Shown here: positions 20,682-31,275 of the stretch, one piece after another
How positions within the stretch are numbered: position 1 is the first letter of the stretch
Layout: the number at the start of each line of letters is the position of its first letter
Source of the DNA: CAWEFA01 sp963851385
Lineage (GTDB): Bacteria; Bacteroidota; Bacteroidia; Bacteroidales; DTGW01
Length of the DNA: 64,000 nt
NCBI GenBank assembly: GCA_963851385.1
Contig: CAWKPE010000013.1
Coordinates: forward strand, 310,001 to 374,000
Reading direction: 5' to 3'
The notes under the pieces: model-generated
Database searches by the model: none
What the model saw: only the letters and a program-made list of their open reading frames with translations
Told to the model about the DNA's origin: nothing
Made by a program: the position numbers and the translations under genes

Positions 20682-23600
20682 ATGAGAAAAGTATTTACAA
20701 TATTAATTTTCAGTGTTGCTTACTTCACTGTTGCTGAAAAGTTTTTATTGGCACAGCACCTGGGTTCAAGAACAGAATTATTTGCTATTGAAAATGGGTT
20801 GTCTCAAACCGGTATCAACCATATTCTGCTGGATTCTAAAGGGTACCTGTGGCTTGCTACTCAGGATGGACTTGACCGATATGATGGAAATAACTTTTAT
20901 ATTTTCAGGCATCAGCCTTCAGATAGTAATTCTATTTGCGATAATTACATAAGACATATTTGTGAAGATAGTAAAGGAAATATATGGATAGCTACAATAA
21001 ATGGGCTTAGCCGTTACAGTCCAAGAAGCGGTTTATTTACAAATTTTTACAATGATCCCAAGAATGCCAATTCAATTTCAGATAATTCGTTATACTATGT
21101 TTATGAAGATCACGAAGGTGTCATTTGGATTAAAACGTTAGAATCATTAGAAAAATTTGATGTAAAAAAGAATAGATTTATTCATTACTATCATTATAAT
21201 AATTTATTCAACTTTATTTCAGGAGATTTTTATTTTTCAATTTTAGAAGATAACGACGGTAAGCTATGGGTGGGTTCAAAAGACGGGTTGAATTGTTTTG
21301 ATAAAAATCTGGAATTATTTGAGAGATTCGAAAATAATAAAACAGATCCATACTCTATCAGCGATAATAGAATCAAAGCAATTTGTGAAGATGGAGAAGG
21401 AGGCTTATGGATTGGTACTGAAAATGGATTAAATTATCTGGATAGACGGAATAAAAAGTTTAAAAGATATTATAATAATCCAAATTCTGAAAATAGTTTA
21501 GTGGATAATATAGTCAATGATTTGTATATAGACAATTCTGGCCTTTTATGGATTAGTGCACAAAATGGCTTTTGCAGTTATAATACTCAAAGTAAAACAT
21601 TCAAACAATATAAGTTCGTATATAGCAACTCTGCCAAACTTTTTCTAACAGGTGTAAATTCAATTACCATAGATAAAGCAAATATACTTTGGATAGGTTC
21701 GTATCAGGGATTAATTAAAATTGATATGAAACCTTTTAAGTTTAAATTATACAGACAATTTCAAGAAAATGCATATGAAAAGGCCGGTTTAGTAGTTACT
21801 TCATTATATGAAGATGAACAAGATAATATTTGGGTAGGAACATGGGGAGAAGGACTGACTATCTTTAATAGAAAAAGTAAAATAAAAAAAACTTATAATT
21901 CAAAGTTATTTCCTGGAATTTATTAAAGATGATAATATTTTTGTTTTATATCCTGACAGGGAAATCGAATATGGGTTGGTACTGGCAGTGGTATTTTTAT
22001 TTATAATAATAAAACTGCACAATTTACAAATGTTTGTAGACTTATTTCAGGAATGTTCTTTTCTTGAAAATAACCGGGTTTATTCTATTTTGCAGGATAA
22101 AAGGGGACTCATTTGGATAGGAACAGAACATGGACTTCATACATATGATATCAGGAATAAACAATTAAATAATTATGTACAAATTCCCGACTCTCAAGGT
22201 ATAATAATGAATACTGTTTATTGTATGGTTGAAGATTCATCAGGATATTTGTGGTTTGGAACGAACAAAGGATTAGTTAAGTTTAATCCACAAACGCTAA
22301 AATATAAACAATATGAATCAAACCCAAAGATTAATATTAATAGTTTAAGCAGTAATTCAGTTTATTCCTTACTTTGTAGTTCTAAAAATACAATATGGGT
22401 AGGAACTACGTCAGGTCTTTGCCGATATAATCCAAAATCAGATGATTTTGCAATTTATACTGAAAATGATGGATTACCTAATAATCTTATTTATGCAATT
22501 CTTGAAGATAATTCCGGTAATATTTGGTTGAGTACAAATAGAGGCATTGTGCAGTTATGATATAAAGCTTGATCAATTTACGGGATTTGATTTGGCTGAT
22601 GGTCTTCAAAGTTATGAGTTTAATATTGCTTCAGCATTTAAAAGCAGGAAAGGAGAATTGTTTTTTGGAGGTATCAATGGTTTTAATTCTTTTTATCCTG
22701 ATTCAATGATTACAAATAGTGCAAAACCAAATGTTGAAATTACATCTATTGAAATAATAGGTAAAGGTTTTAGTAAAAAAAATACCTGTTTGGCCTGAAT
22801 AAAGTCGTTCATATTCCTTCCGGCACAAATGTATTTATCATAAACTTTGCAGTTCTTGATTTTACTTATCCCCAGAACAATCAATACATGTATTTATTAG
22901 CTTCTAATACAAAAGAAGGTATATGGGTAAATAATGGGAATCGTAATTATGTGAGTTTTTCCAATCTGCCTGCAGGATCTTACAAATTTCATGTTAAAGG
23001 TGCAAATAGTGACATGGTATGGGGCGATAAAGAATACTCGATAGACATTATTGTTGAAAGCCCTATATGGACAACCAATTCAGCGATTTTCTTTTATATT
23101 GTTTTATTAATTTCAATTGGCTATGGTACGGTACAATGGCGAACTCGAAAATTGCGTCAGACTAATAAAATGTTAATGGAAAAAGAACTTGCAGCAAAGG
23201 AGATTGCGCGTCAAAAGGAAGAACTTACCATTAAAAACAAAAATATTACTGACAGTATCAACTATGCAAAGCGCATCCAGGTTGCCATGATGCCATCGGA
23301 AAAAACCTTTAAGCGTTTATTACCTAATTCATTTGTATACCATAAGCCAAGAGATATCGTAAGTGGCGATTTTTATTGGGTATATGAACGTAATGGCAAA
23401 GTATTTATTGCTGCTGTTGATTGCACAGGGCATGGTGTTCCGGGTGCATTCATGTCAATATTGGGAGTTGAATTGTTTAGAAAAATTACTCAGAACCAAA
23501 TTGAAGATCCTGGAATGATTTTAAGTAACATTAATGAGGATTTTTCCAAAATCTTTAGTGATATTGAAGATATTAGTCTAAAAGATGGGATGGATATTTC

Positions 23601-24000
23601 ATTTTGCGTAATAGATAAAACTCATCTTATTATGTTTTATGCAGGTGCCTTTAATCCATTATACATTATCAGGGATAACAAAATTATCGAAATTAAAGGT
23701 AACAGGTTTTCTGTCAGTATGGAAAAGAAACAAGAATCACCTGATTTTATGACACATAAAATCCAATTGGAGAAAAAGGACATGATTTATATCTTTAGTG
23801 ACGGTTATGCTGATCAATTTGGAGGTTATGAAGGAAAGAAATTTAAATATAGAAGATTCAGGCATATGCTTCTTAATATACATAATTTGCCATTGGAAGA
23901 ACAAAAAGCATACTTAGAAGAATCAATGATAGCATGGAAAGGGAATAACGAACAGGTAGATGATATTTTAGTTATAGGAATTAAGTCAGATTTCAATTAG
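20682..24000 (+). pseudogene. Propeller sensor with SpoIIE phosphatase output, frameshifted
   Basis: Joined frames give a sensor of the two-component-regulator-propeller class: signal peptide, at least ten propeller repeats (WIGTENGLNYLD, IWVGTTSGLCRYN), a Y_Y_Y domain (SFSNLPAGSYKFHVKGANSD), a membrane segment (AIFFYIVLLISIGYG), a coiled coil and a C-terminal SpoIIE/PP2C serine phosphatase (RDIVSGDFYW, AAVDCTGHGVPGAFMS). The frame breaks near 21924, around 21958-22050, at 22548, and twice at 22775-22810. All steps can be written as +1 insertions; the last two restore SKKIPVWPE-KVVHIPSG. It may be an intact gene with sequence errors or a true pseudogene. It faces the histidine kinase gene tail to tail, 2 bp apart. 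Confidence 0.75.
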
Positions 24001-24002
24001 TT

Positions 24003-25760
24003 CTATTGCCTGTTTTTTTCTCTCAAAAGATCTTTCATCTTTTGCACCAAAAGATCTATTTGAAAAGGTTTACTTATATAATCATTCATTCCAGCCGCCA
24101 AACATATTTCTTTATCACCTGATAAGGCATTTGCAGTAATAGCTATAATGGGTGTATGTGAATGAGTACTAATCTCTATCTCGCGAATTTTTTTTGTAGC
24201 AGTTATTCCATCCATTATTGGCATTTGGATATCCATCAAAATAAGATCATATTTAATGCTTCCAAATTTATCCATCGCTTCTTTGCCATTATTGGCAATA
24301 TCAATATTACTTACAAGATTTTTTAAACTTAAAACTACAATTTTTTGATTTATAAGGTTGTCTTCTACCAGCAGAACATTCGCATCTTTTAATTCTATAG
24401 TTTTAGAGATTGTACCAACAGATGGTGCAACTTTACCTTCGCCCTGTATTACCTTTTCAGCGGGAGTTTTTTGAAACTTAAATTGGAATTCCAGGATAGT
24501 TGTACCATTAATATAGCTCGCGAAAATTCTGCTTCCGGATAATTCAACCAATTTTTTAGCAATAGAAATATCAAATGTAGAATTGAAGAAATTAAGCTGA
24601 TTCAACATATTGTTTCCTAAAAGCCATTTCTCTTCGGTTAAATTAATAGCCGGAAGTTGAAAATTAAAGCTAATTTGAAAAAGAATATCAATCTGGCTTT
24701 GGCTTTCCTTTGTCGGAATTACGGATAGTTCAATACTGCTGTTATCTTGAGCCTTAAATTTGACAATATTCTCGATCAAATTAAGAAAGATTTGTTTTAT
24801 TCGTATAGAATCACCTAAAATATTTATTTTTTCCCTGTTGTTATCATTAAAATTAATTTGAATTCCTTCTGCATATTGATAATGAAAAAGTTTTAAGGTG
24901 CTTTTAAGTGTTGAAATTAATTCAAAATTAACTTTATTTGTTTTTTCATCTATTTCAGCAGAGGAGACTTTAACAATGCTATTTACAACATTAACAAGAT
25001 TGCTGGTTGAAGCAATAATTGATTCAATCAGGTCTTTCTGGTTATTATCAAGTTTTGTACTGGTGATTAAATCACCAAGCATCATTATATTATTTAACGG
25101 AGTTCGAATTTGATGTGAAAGCTTGGATATAAATTCGTCTTTACTTTTAATTTCATTTTTGGAGTCTAAAATAATATTCCACAGATCTTTTATGTTTTCC
25201 TCGTTAAAGTACATAAAAATATATGTAACTGTGAGAATTAATGAATAACTAAAAAAAATTCTTAAATTCAAATATCCATTATAAGTTACTTTTATAATTG
25301 CATTTTCTGGCACTAAAATGATTATAGCCATTATAATTAGAAAAATTAAAGAATATACTGTGCCTCGTTTAATTCCGTTAACAAATATGCAAATGACAGG
25401 ATAGGAAAATGCCCATAAATAGCCTGTTTCGTTATCGCCTCCTGTAACAAGTAAATAAATAAATAAAATTGAAATAAGAGAGATTATAAAGTTATCAGAT
25501 GTTTTAGTGTTTTTAGTTTTATGAAGTACAATAAGGTTTATTGCTAATAGAAAAGTTGTTATACCAATAACTGAAGCATGAAGGTAATTATGATGAAAAA
25601 TGCCTAAAACTCCAAAAAAAAGGAAAAAAAATGTTCCGAGGATAGTGAAAATATTTGTTATAATTATCTTATTTACAACTTGTTTATCACATAAGTCGAA
25701 TTTGCCAAAGGAAAATAAGCCAATTATTTTTGATACTAAGGACATAAATATTAAGAGCAT
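24003..25760 (-). CDS. Hybrid histidine kinase with degenerate ATP-binding domain
   Basis: A 585-residue membrane protein. Five or six hydrophobic segments fill residues 1-170. They are followed by a HisKA dimerisation helix with the phospho-acceptor histidine (SKLSHQIRTPLNN), a HATPase_c-like region and a C-terminal receiver domain with the acceptor aspartate in YDLILMDIQMPIMDG. In the ATPase region the N-box survives (NLIENIVKF), but the DxGxG box and the GLGL lid glycines are not recognisable (the aligned stretch reads STFDISIAKKL). Autokinase activity is therefore doubtful, and a phosphatase or phosphorelay role is possible. It converges with the propeller/SpoIIE gene. Confidence 0.85.
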   Translation of the reverse strand: MLLIFMSLVSKIIGLFSFGKFDLCDKQVVNKIIITNIFTILGTFFFLFFGVLGIFHHNYLHASVIGITTFLLAINLIVLHKTKNTKTSDNFIISLISILFIYLLVTGGDNETGYLWAFSYPVICIFVNGIKRGTVYSLIFLIIMAIIILVPENAIIKVTYNGYLNLRIFFSYSLILTVTYIFMYFNEENIKDLWNIILDSKNEIKSKDEFISKLSHQIRTPLNNIMMLGDLITSTKLDNNQKDLIESIIASTSNLVNVVNSIVKVSSAEIDEKTNKVNFELISTLKSTLKLFHYQYAEGIQINFNDNNREKINILGDSIRIKQIFLNLIENIVKFKAQDNSSIELSVIPTKESQSQIDILFQISFNFQLPAINLTEEKWLLGNNMLNQLNFFNSTFDISIAKKLVELSGSRIFASYINGTTILEFQFKFQKTPAEKVIQGEGKVAPSVGTISKTIELKDANVLLVEDNLINQKIVVLSLKNLVSNIDIANNGKEAMDKFGSIKYDLILMDIQMPIMDGITATKKIREIEISTHSHTPIIAITANALSGDKEICLAAGMNDYISKPFQIDLLVQKMKDLLREKNRQ

Positions 25761-26083
25761 TTTGTTACGAAAATATTAAAAATAACTCAATTATTTTCGT
25801 GCAGAGTCAAAAAACTTCAAGCTTTCGAAGAATACAGACAAAATCTTTTCATATTTTCTTTGACTCTGGTATGAAAGATTTGGTATTTTTAATTTTTATT
25901 ATACTTAAATATCTTGTTTTGAATTTATAAAGTTGAATTTAAAAATAATAGTTTTAAGAAACTCACATGTTAAATAAGTTAAACTCGAAGCCCGGATGAA
26001 TAAAATATCACGAACCTTGCAATTATGCATTGGTCCTGAGACATGTGAGTTCCATCCGTACTTTGACATTAAATTTTATTCTG
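25761..26083. other. Intergenic region with two inverted repeats
   Basis: This divergent spacer of 323 bp contains CAGAGTCAAA (25802-25811) with TTTGACTCTG (25859-25868), and AACTCACATGT (25960-25970) with ACATGTGAGTT (26041-26051), both perfect. Neither is followed by a T-run, so they are not terminators. They may be small mobile-repeat remnants or regulator sites. No gene is seen. Confidence 0.4.
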
Positions 26084-26934
26084 ATGAAAAAGATAATCAT
26101 TTTTGTTCCGGTTTTGTTTTTATTTATTACTTCATTTTCACCGGAATACGTTCCTACCAGTGATGAAGTAAATCGGTTTTATCAAACCAAAACTCTGGCT
26201 ATATTAGAAGATAACCCGATTGCACAATACAATTTTGTAATTAAAGAATTTATGCAAAAAGAATGGAAATTAACTCCATATGATTTTATTACTTATAGTG
26301 AATTTGAAGCAAAGCGTATGGATCCGCAATATTCCTTTATCATGCTGAACGAAGTACGTTTTGATAAAGATAAAAGTCTGACAAAATATATATTTTTAAG
26401 TCTAATGCTTGGAGGTAAAGAAAAGATAGTTTCTAATATGCCTGATTTATGTCCGGTTCCTTTAGCATATTCCGAAGTTGATGAAGACAGTTATGATTAT
26501 AAAATACAGACTATATTGACGATTCATGCAAAACCATGTAGAAATTATACATAAGAATCCAAAAGTTATTTCCACCAATATGTTCAAGTATTACAACGAT
26601 AATATGGGAAGTGTAAAGAATAAAACACTTTATTTAATTCCCAGTGAACTGGCAAAGGAATGTAATACTGAAGCCAAAATAAAAAAGATTTATCCTTATA
26701 AATTCAAACTGGTTACGCGCGAAGAAGTCTCAAAAGCAATAGATGCAAGCGATTCAACTGTAGTTTTTCTTCATAAAGTTGGTCCCGAAGGAACCCGTTT
26801 GATCGCACGTTGTTATAAAATTCTGATAGGCGCTGCCGATTCCAAATTTTATTATTTCGATTACCATAAAATCAGCTGATGAAAAACCTGATGGATTCCT
26901 GGCAAGTGATTTTAAAAAACTGGCAAAGAAATAA
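26084..26934 (+). CDS. Exported protein of unknown function, two frameshifts
   Basis: I do not recognise the family. The ATG at 26084 opens a signal peptide (MKKIIIFVPVLFLFITSFS). The first frame stops at 26554. The second covers about 26516-26879 (HVEIIHKNPKVISTNMFKYYNDNMG ... FYYFDYHKIS). A third gives DEKPDGFLASDFKKLAKK, ending at TAA 26932-26934. Each step is +1, so the intact protein would be about 282 residues. The middle part reads like a conserved soluble domain (GTRLIARCYKILIGAADSKFYYFDY). A terminator follows at 27005. Confidence 0.6.
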
Positions 26935-27004
26935 AATATCTGTAAAAGCAAGTTTTAATAAACTCAGCTTAAAGCAAAAACAAAAAATACAGCTTTACTC
27001 AATT

Positions 27005-27053
27005 AAACCTGCCACAAAAAATAATTCTTAATTGTTGCAGGTTTTGTTTTTTG
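27005..27053 (+). terminator. Rho-independent terminator
   Basis: AAACCTGC (27005-27012) pairs with GCAGGTTT (27037-27044), with further ACAA/TTGT pairing inside, followed by a T-rich tract. It ends the unknown exported-protein gene and lies just ahead of the flavodoxin-fold gene. Confidence 0.65.
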
Positions 27054-27086
27054 TATTTTTATAAATTAATTGCAATAGGAAAAAAT

Positions 27087-27698
27087 ATGAATATTTTGGT
27101 GATACTTGGACATCCTGATATAAATAGCTTTAATCATGCAATTGCGGGTACAGCAATCAGTCAATTAAGAGGAAATGGATATTCTGTGATTTTTCACGAT
27201 TTGTATGAAGAAGGTTTTGATCCAATTGTTCAGACTGAAGATATTATGCGTAATGGCAGGATCAATGAGTCAATTGAGAAACATTGTAAGGAGCTTGCAA
27301 ATTGTGACGGGATAATTGTGATTCATCCTAATTGGTGGGGGCAACCTCCTGCAATCCTGAAAGGTTGGATTGACAAAGTTTTCAGGCCGGGTGTTGCCTA
27401 TAAATTTCAAGAGGGTAATTCAGGTGAAGGAATACCAATAGGGTTATTAAAAGCCAAAACAGCAATAGTTTTTAATACTTCAAATACGAATGAAGAAAGA
27501 GAAATGCAGATATTTCAGGATCCTCTGGAAACAATTTGGAAGAATTGTATATTTGATTTATGCGGCATAAAAAAATTTTACAGAAAAATGTTCAGAGTAA
27601 TTGTAACTAGTAATATGGAACAACGAAAAGCTTGGCTTAAAGAAGTTAGAGAGAAAACAGATAAGTATTTTCCAAAACTTGATAAACTGAACAATTAG
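27087..27698 (+). CDS. NAD(P)H:quinone oxidoreductase, flavodoxin fold
   Basis: The ATG at 27087, preceded by AGGAAAAA, gives a 203-residue protein starting MNILVILGHPDINSFNHAI, the phosphate-binding loop of the NQO1/KefF/MdaB flavodoxin-like family. IVIHPNWWGQPPAILKGWIDKVFRPGVAY is the FMN/FAD-site segment of this family. These cytoplasmic flavoenzymes make two-electron reductions of quinones. Translation from the earlier frame opening would add twelve residues not found in relatives. It lies 35 bp before ettA. Confidence 0.88.
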   Translation: MNILVILGHPDINSFNHAIAGTAISQLRGNGYSVIFHDLYEEGFDPIVQTEDIMRNGRINESIEKHCKELANCDGIIVIHPNWWGQPPAILKGWIDKVFRPGVAYKFQEGNSGEGIPIGLLKAKTAIVFNTSNTNEEREMQIFQDPLETIWKNCIFDLCGIKKFYRKMFRVIVTSNMEQRKAWLKEVREKTDKYFPKLDKLNN

Positions 27699-27733
27699 TA
27701 ATTTTAAACTTTGAATTTTGAACTTAATAAAAT

Positions 27734-29414
27734 ATGAGCGACGATAAAAAAATTATTTTTTCAATGGTAGGAGTGGGGAAAACTTTTCCTCCGCATAAAA
27801 GAGTATTAAATAATATTTACTTGTCCTTCTTTTATGGTGCAAAGATTGGTATAATCGGTTTAAATGGTTCGGGTAAGTCAACATTGATGAAGATTATAGC
27901 AGGTCTTGAAAAATCTTTTGAAGGTCAGGTAGTTTTTTCACCGGGTTATTCAGTCGGTTTCTTGGAACAAGATCCAAAACTTGATGAAACAAAAACAGTG
28001 AAAGAAATTGTACAGGAAGGTGTCCAGGAGATTGTCGGCCTGATGAAGGAATATGAAGAAGTTAATACAAAATTTGCAGACCCGGATCTTTCTCCGGACG
28101 AAATGGATAAACTTATAGTGCGTCAGGGAGAACTCACAGATAAGATTGAACAGAACGATGGCTGGAACCTGGACAACCATCTTGAAGTAGCTATGGATGC
28201 ATTGCGTTGTCCTGATGGAGATGCTCCTGTAAAGAACCTTTCGGGTGGTGAACTTCGCAGGGTGGCATTATGCCGGTTACTGTTGAAACATCCGGATATA
28301 CTTCTTCTTGACGAACCTACGAATCATTTGGATGCCGAAAGTGTTCAGTGGCTTGAACAACACCTTCAGCAATATAAAGGTACTGTGATTGCAATTACCC
28401 ACGATCGTTACTTTCTAGACAATGTTGCAGGATGGATTCTTGAGCTCGATCGTGGTGAAGGAATTCCCTGGAAAGGTAATTATACTTTGTGGCTGGAACA
28501 GAAATCTGAACGTTTAAAGCAGGAAGAAAAACAGGAAAGTAAGCGCCGCAAAACACTTGAGCACGAACTTGAGTGGGTGCGCATGGCTCCCAAAGCCAGG
28601 CAAGCTAAAGGCAAAGCCCGGCTTTCGGCTTACGAAAAGATGCTTAATGAAGATGTAAAGCAAAAAGAAGACAGGTTAGAGATATATATTCCAAATGGCC
28701 CACGGTTAGGTTCAAATGTCATCGAATCAAAAAGTGTTTCTAAGGCATTTGGTGATAAACTTTTATTCGAAGGATTAAATTTTAATTTACCTCCTGCCGG
28801 TATCGTTGGCATAATTGGTCCAAATGGTGCCGGTAAGACAACACTTTTCAGACTCATTATTGGCACTGAAAAACCAGATAGCGGCAAATTTACAATCGGA
28901 GAAACTGTAAAAATTGGGTATGTTGATCAGGCTCATACTGCTATTGATCCTGAAAAAACAGTATTTGAAGTTATTTCAGGAGGACTGGATTTCATTACTA
29001 TGGGCAACAAGCAGGTCAATGCAAGGGCTTATGTCGGACGTTTCAATTTTTCGGGTGCAGATCAGGAAAAGAAATGCGGTGTCCTCTCAGGTGGAGAACG
29101 AAATCGACTGCATCTGGCGCTTACATTGAAAGAAGAAGCAAATGTTTTGTTGCTTGATGAACCTACCAATGACATTGACGTAAATACTCTTCGTGCTTTA
29201 GAGGATGGATTGGAAAACTTTGCTGGTTGTGCAGTAATTATTTCGCATGATCGCTGGTTTCTTGACAGCGTGGCAACACATATCTTAGCATTTGAAGGCG
29301 ATTCACAGGTTTATTTCTTTGAAGGTTCGTTTCAGCGAATATGAAGAAAACCGTAAAAAACGAATTGGCGATTCAGCCCCGCATAGGATAAAGTATAAAA
29401 AACTTACAAGATAA
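27734..29414 (+). CDS. ettA: ABC-F translational factor EttA, C-terminal frameshift
   Basis: EttA is a cytoplasmic ribosome-binding ATPase that gates the first elongation step according to energy state. Two ABC domains are visible: Walker A GLNGSGKST with LSGGELRR and DEPTNHLD, then GPNGAGKTT with LSGGERNR and DEPTNDID. The linker (arm/PtIM region) has HELEWVRMAPKARQAKGKARL, a strong EttA signature. The frame stops at 29344 after FEGSFQRI, but the next frame reads EYEENRKKRIGDSAPHRIKYKK to TAA at 29412-29414, the normal EttA tail. One extra base at 29336-29342 explains this and restores about 559 residues (family about 555). Confidence 0.95.
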
Positions 29415-29423
29415 TATTGATTA

Positions 29424-29457
29424 CAGATGTGTATATGTGCAAATTTGCAAATTAGAA
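29424..29457. repeat. Palindromic repeat left of the four-helix-bundle gene
   Basis: CAGATGTGTATATGTGCAAA followed by TTTGCAAATTAG is a TGCAAATT-type repeat. A related tract lies on the other side of the gene at 29857-29900. Similar tracts commonly flank four-helix-bundle genes in Bacteroidota (general recollection, not checked here). Confidence 0.5.
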
Positions 29458-29496
29458 TAATCTATATGATTACCTAAAATAATTCTAACTTATGGT

Positions 29497-29846
29497 ATGC
29501 AGAAAAAAGATAATTTAATACTTAGTAATAACTTTTGATTTTGCTCTTGAATATTATCGAGTATTGTGAAATACTTGAAGAAAAAAAGAAATTTGTAATA
29601 GCTAAACAATTGTTAAAATCTGGTACTTCAATTGGCGCAAATGTGAGAGAAGCTCAATCTGCTGAAAGTAGGGCAGATTTTATTCACAAAATGAAAATAG
29701 CTGAAAAAGAAGCAGAGGAAACTGAATACTGGTTACTTTTGTGCAAACATGCTAAGAATTATCCTTCTAATGAATTATTAATTGAAAAAGTAATTTCAAT
29801 AAAAAAAGTTATAGGAAAAATACTAATGACATCAAAATCAAAATAA
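29497..29846 (+). CDS. Four-helix bundle (S23/IVS-like) protein, two frameshifts
   Basis: The core SGTSIGANVREAQSAESRADF belongs to the family first seen in intervening sequences of 23S rRNA genes (TIGR02436). The full family length of about 115 residues is recovered by starting at ATG 29497 (MQKKDNLILSNNF) and taking two +1 steps, near 29535 and 29552, through FDFALE to IIEYCEILEEKKKF. The open frame in the last part could otherwise start at TTG 29535. It is a small helical, probably homo-oligomeric protein of unknown function. TGCAAATT-type repeats flank it on both sides, which suggests a small mobile unit inserted between ettA and hisS. Confidence 0.75.
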
Positions 29847-29856
29847 TTTTTTTATT

Positions 29857-29900
29857 TTATCTGCATATCAGCACATTTGTAATTTGCAAATTTATATATA
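29857..29900. repeat. Palindromic repeat right of the four-helix-bundle gene
   Basis: ATCTGCATATCAGCACATTTG followed by TAATTTGCAAATTTA, related to the tract at 29424-29457. It ends directly at the hisS start codon (29902), so it forms the hisS leader. Confidence 0.5.
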
Positions 29901-29901
29901 A

Positions 29902-31275
29902 ATGAAACCAAGCATACCAAAAGGAACACGTGATTTTGGGCCAACAGAAATGGCCAGGAGAAATTATATTTTTAGTACAATCCGTACTGTGTTTGAATTA
30001 TATGGGTTTCAGCCCATCGAAACTCCGGCAATGGAGAATATTACTACACTTACCGGAAAATATGGAGAAGAAGGAGATCAGCTTATTTTTAAAATACTAA
30101 ATAGCCGGATATATGATTCAAAAAATAAAGAAGAATTACTGAAAGAATTTAATTTAAGTCTTGAAGGTTCCAGAAATTCGGAAATTCTGACCGAGAAAGC
30201 ACTCAGTTATGATCTCACCGTTCCATTTGCCAGATACGTTGTGCAACATCAAAACGAAATTACTTTTCCATTTAAACGCTACCAGATTCAACCTGTTTGG
30301 CGGGCAGACAGACCGCAAAAAGGTCGTTACCGTGAATTTTACCAGTGCGATGCTGATATTGTTGGGAGTAAATCTTTATTGAATGAGCTGGAAATAATTC
30401 AAATTATAGATTCTGTATTTCAAAAACTGGGTATTGCTGTAAAAATAAAATTTAATAATCGTAAGATTCTTTCAGGAATTGCTGAATACATAGGATATCC
30501 CGAAAAAATAATTGATATTACTATTGCGATAGACAAGTTCGAAAAAACAGGATTAGAAAATGTTTTAGAGGAATTGACAATTAAAGGTATCAACAAGAAA
30601 GCTTTAAAAGAGCTTGAAAATATATTATTTATTCAACAGGAAAATAATGATAGAAAATTAAAATTCTTAAAATCTATTCTTTTAGATTCAAAAATTGGAA
30701 AGAAAGGTCTTGAGGAGATACAAACTCTAATGACTTACATAACGCAAACTGTTATTAATGCAGAAATTGGATTTGATTTGTCCTTAGCAAGAGGGTTAAA
30801 CTATTACACAGGTTCCATTTTTGAAGTAAAAGCCAAAAATATTGAAATTGGAAGTATTGCCGGAGGAGGCCGCTACGATAATCTTACAGCTGTTTTTGGT
30901 TTGGATGGTATTTCTGGAGTGGGCATTTCTTTCGGTGCTGATCGCATCTATGATGTACTTGATCAAATGAATAAATTTCCATCTAATGTATCTTCAATAG
31001 TAAAAGTTTTATTCACTAATTTTGGTCAAAAAGAAGAACAATTTTGCTTGCCATTATTAAAAAAACTTAGAGATTCAGGCATAAGTGCAGAGATTTATCC
31101 TGAAAATGCCAAAATGAAGAAACAAATGAGTTATGCCGATTCAAATAAAATTCCTTTTGTAATAATTGTAGGTGAAACGGAAATTGCTGAAAATAAAGTA
31201 TCCGTAAAAAATATGCAAACAGGTGAACAGGTCAAAATTGATATCCAAAACCTAATTCAATATTTAAAAAAATGA
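29902..31275 (+). CDS. hisS: Histidyl-tRNA synthetase
   Basis: A 457-residue class II synthetase that charges tRNA-His in the cytoplasm. The N-terminus MKPSIPKGTRDFGP is the family start. Motif 2 is visible in FKRYQIQPVWRADRPQKGRYREFYQCD, the histidine-specific motif in RGLNYYTGSIFEV, and motif 3 near GGGRYDNL and GVGISFGADRIY. The C-terminal anticodon-binding domain covers about residues 360-457. It overlaps the following peptidase gene by 4 bp (ATGA), suggesting translational coupling. Confidence 0.97.
   Translation: MKPSIPKGTRDFGPTEMARRNYIFSTIRTVFELYGFQPIETPAMENITTLTGKYGEEGDQLIFKILNSRIYDSKNKEELLKEFNLSLEGSRNSEILTEKALSYDLTVPFARYVVQHQNEITFPFKRYQIQPVWRADRPQKGRYREFYQCDADIVGSKSLLNELEIIQIIDSVFQKLGIAVKIKFNNRKILSGIAEYIGYPEKIIDITIAIDKFEKTGLENVLEELTIKGINKKALKELENILFIQQENNDRKLKFLKSILLDSKIGKKGLEEIQTLMTYITQTVINAEIGFDLSLARGLNYYTGSIFEVKAKNIEIGSIAGGGRYDNLTAVFGLDGISGVGISFGADRIYDVLDQMNKFPSNVSSIVKVLFTNFGQKEEQFCLPLLKKLRDSGISAEIYPENAKMKKQMSYADSNKIPFVIIVGETEIAENKVSVKNMQTGEQVKIDIQNLIQYLKK

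Noticed and set aside
25802..25868. Terminator at the CAGAGTCAAA/TTTGACTCTG inverted repeat
   Set aside because: The loop is long, there is no following T-run, and it lies upstream of both neighbouring genes.
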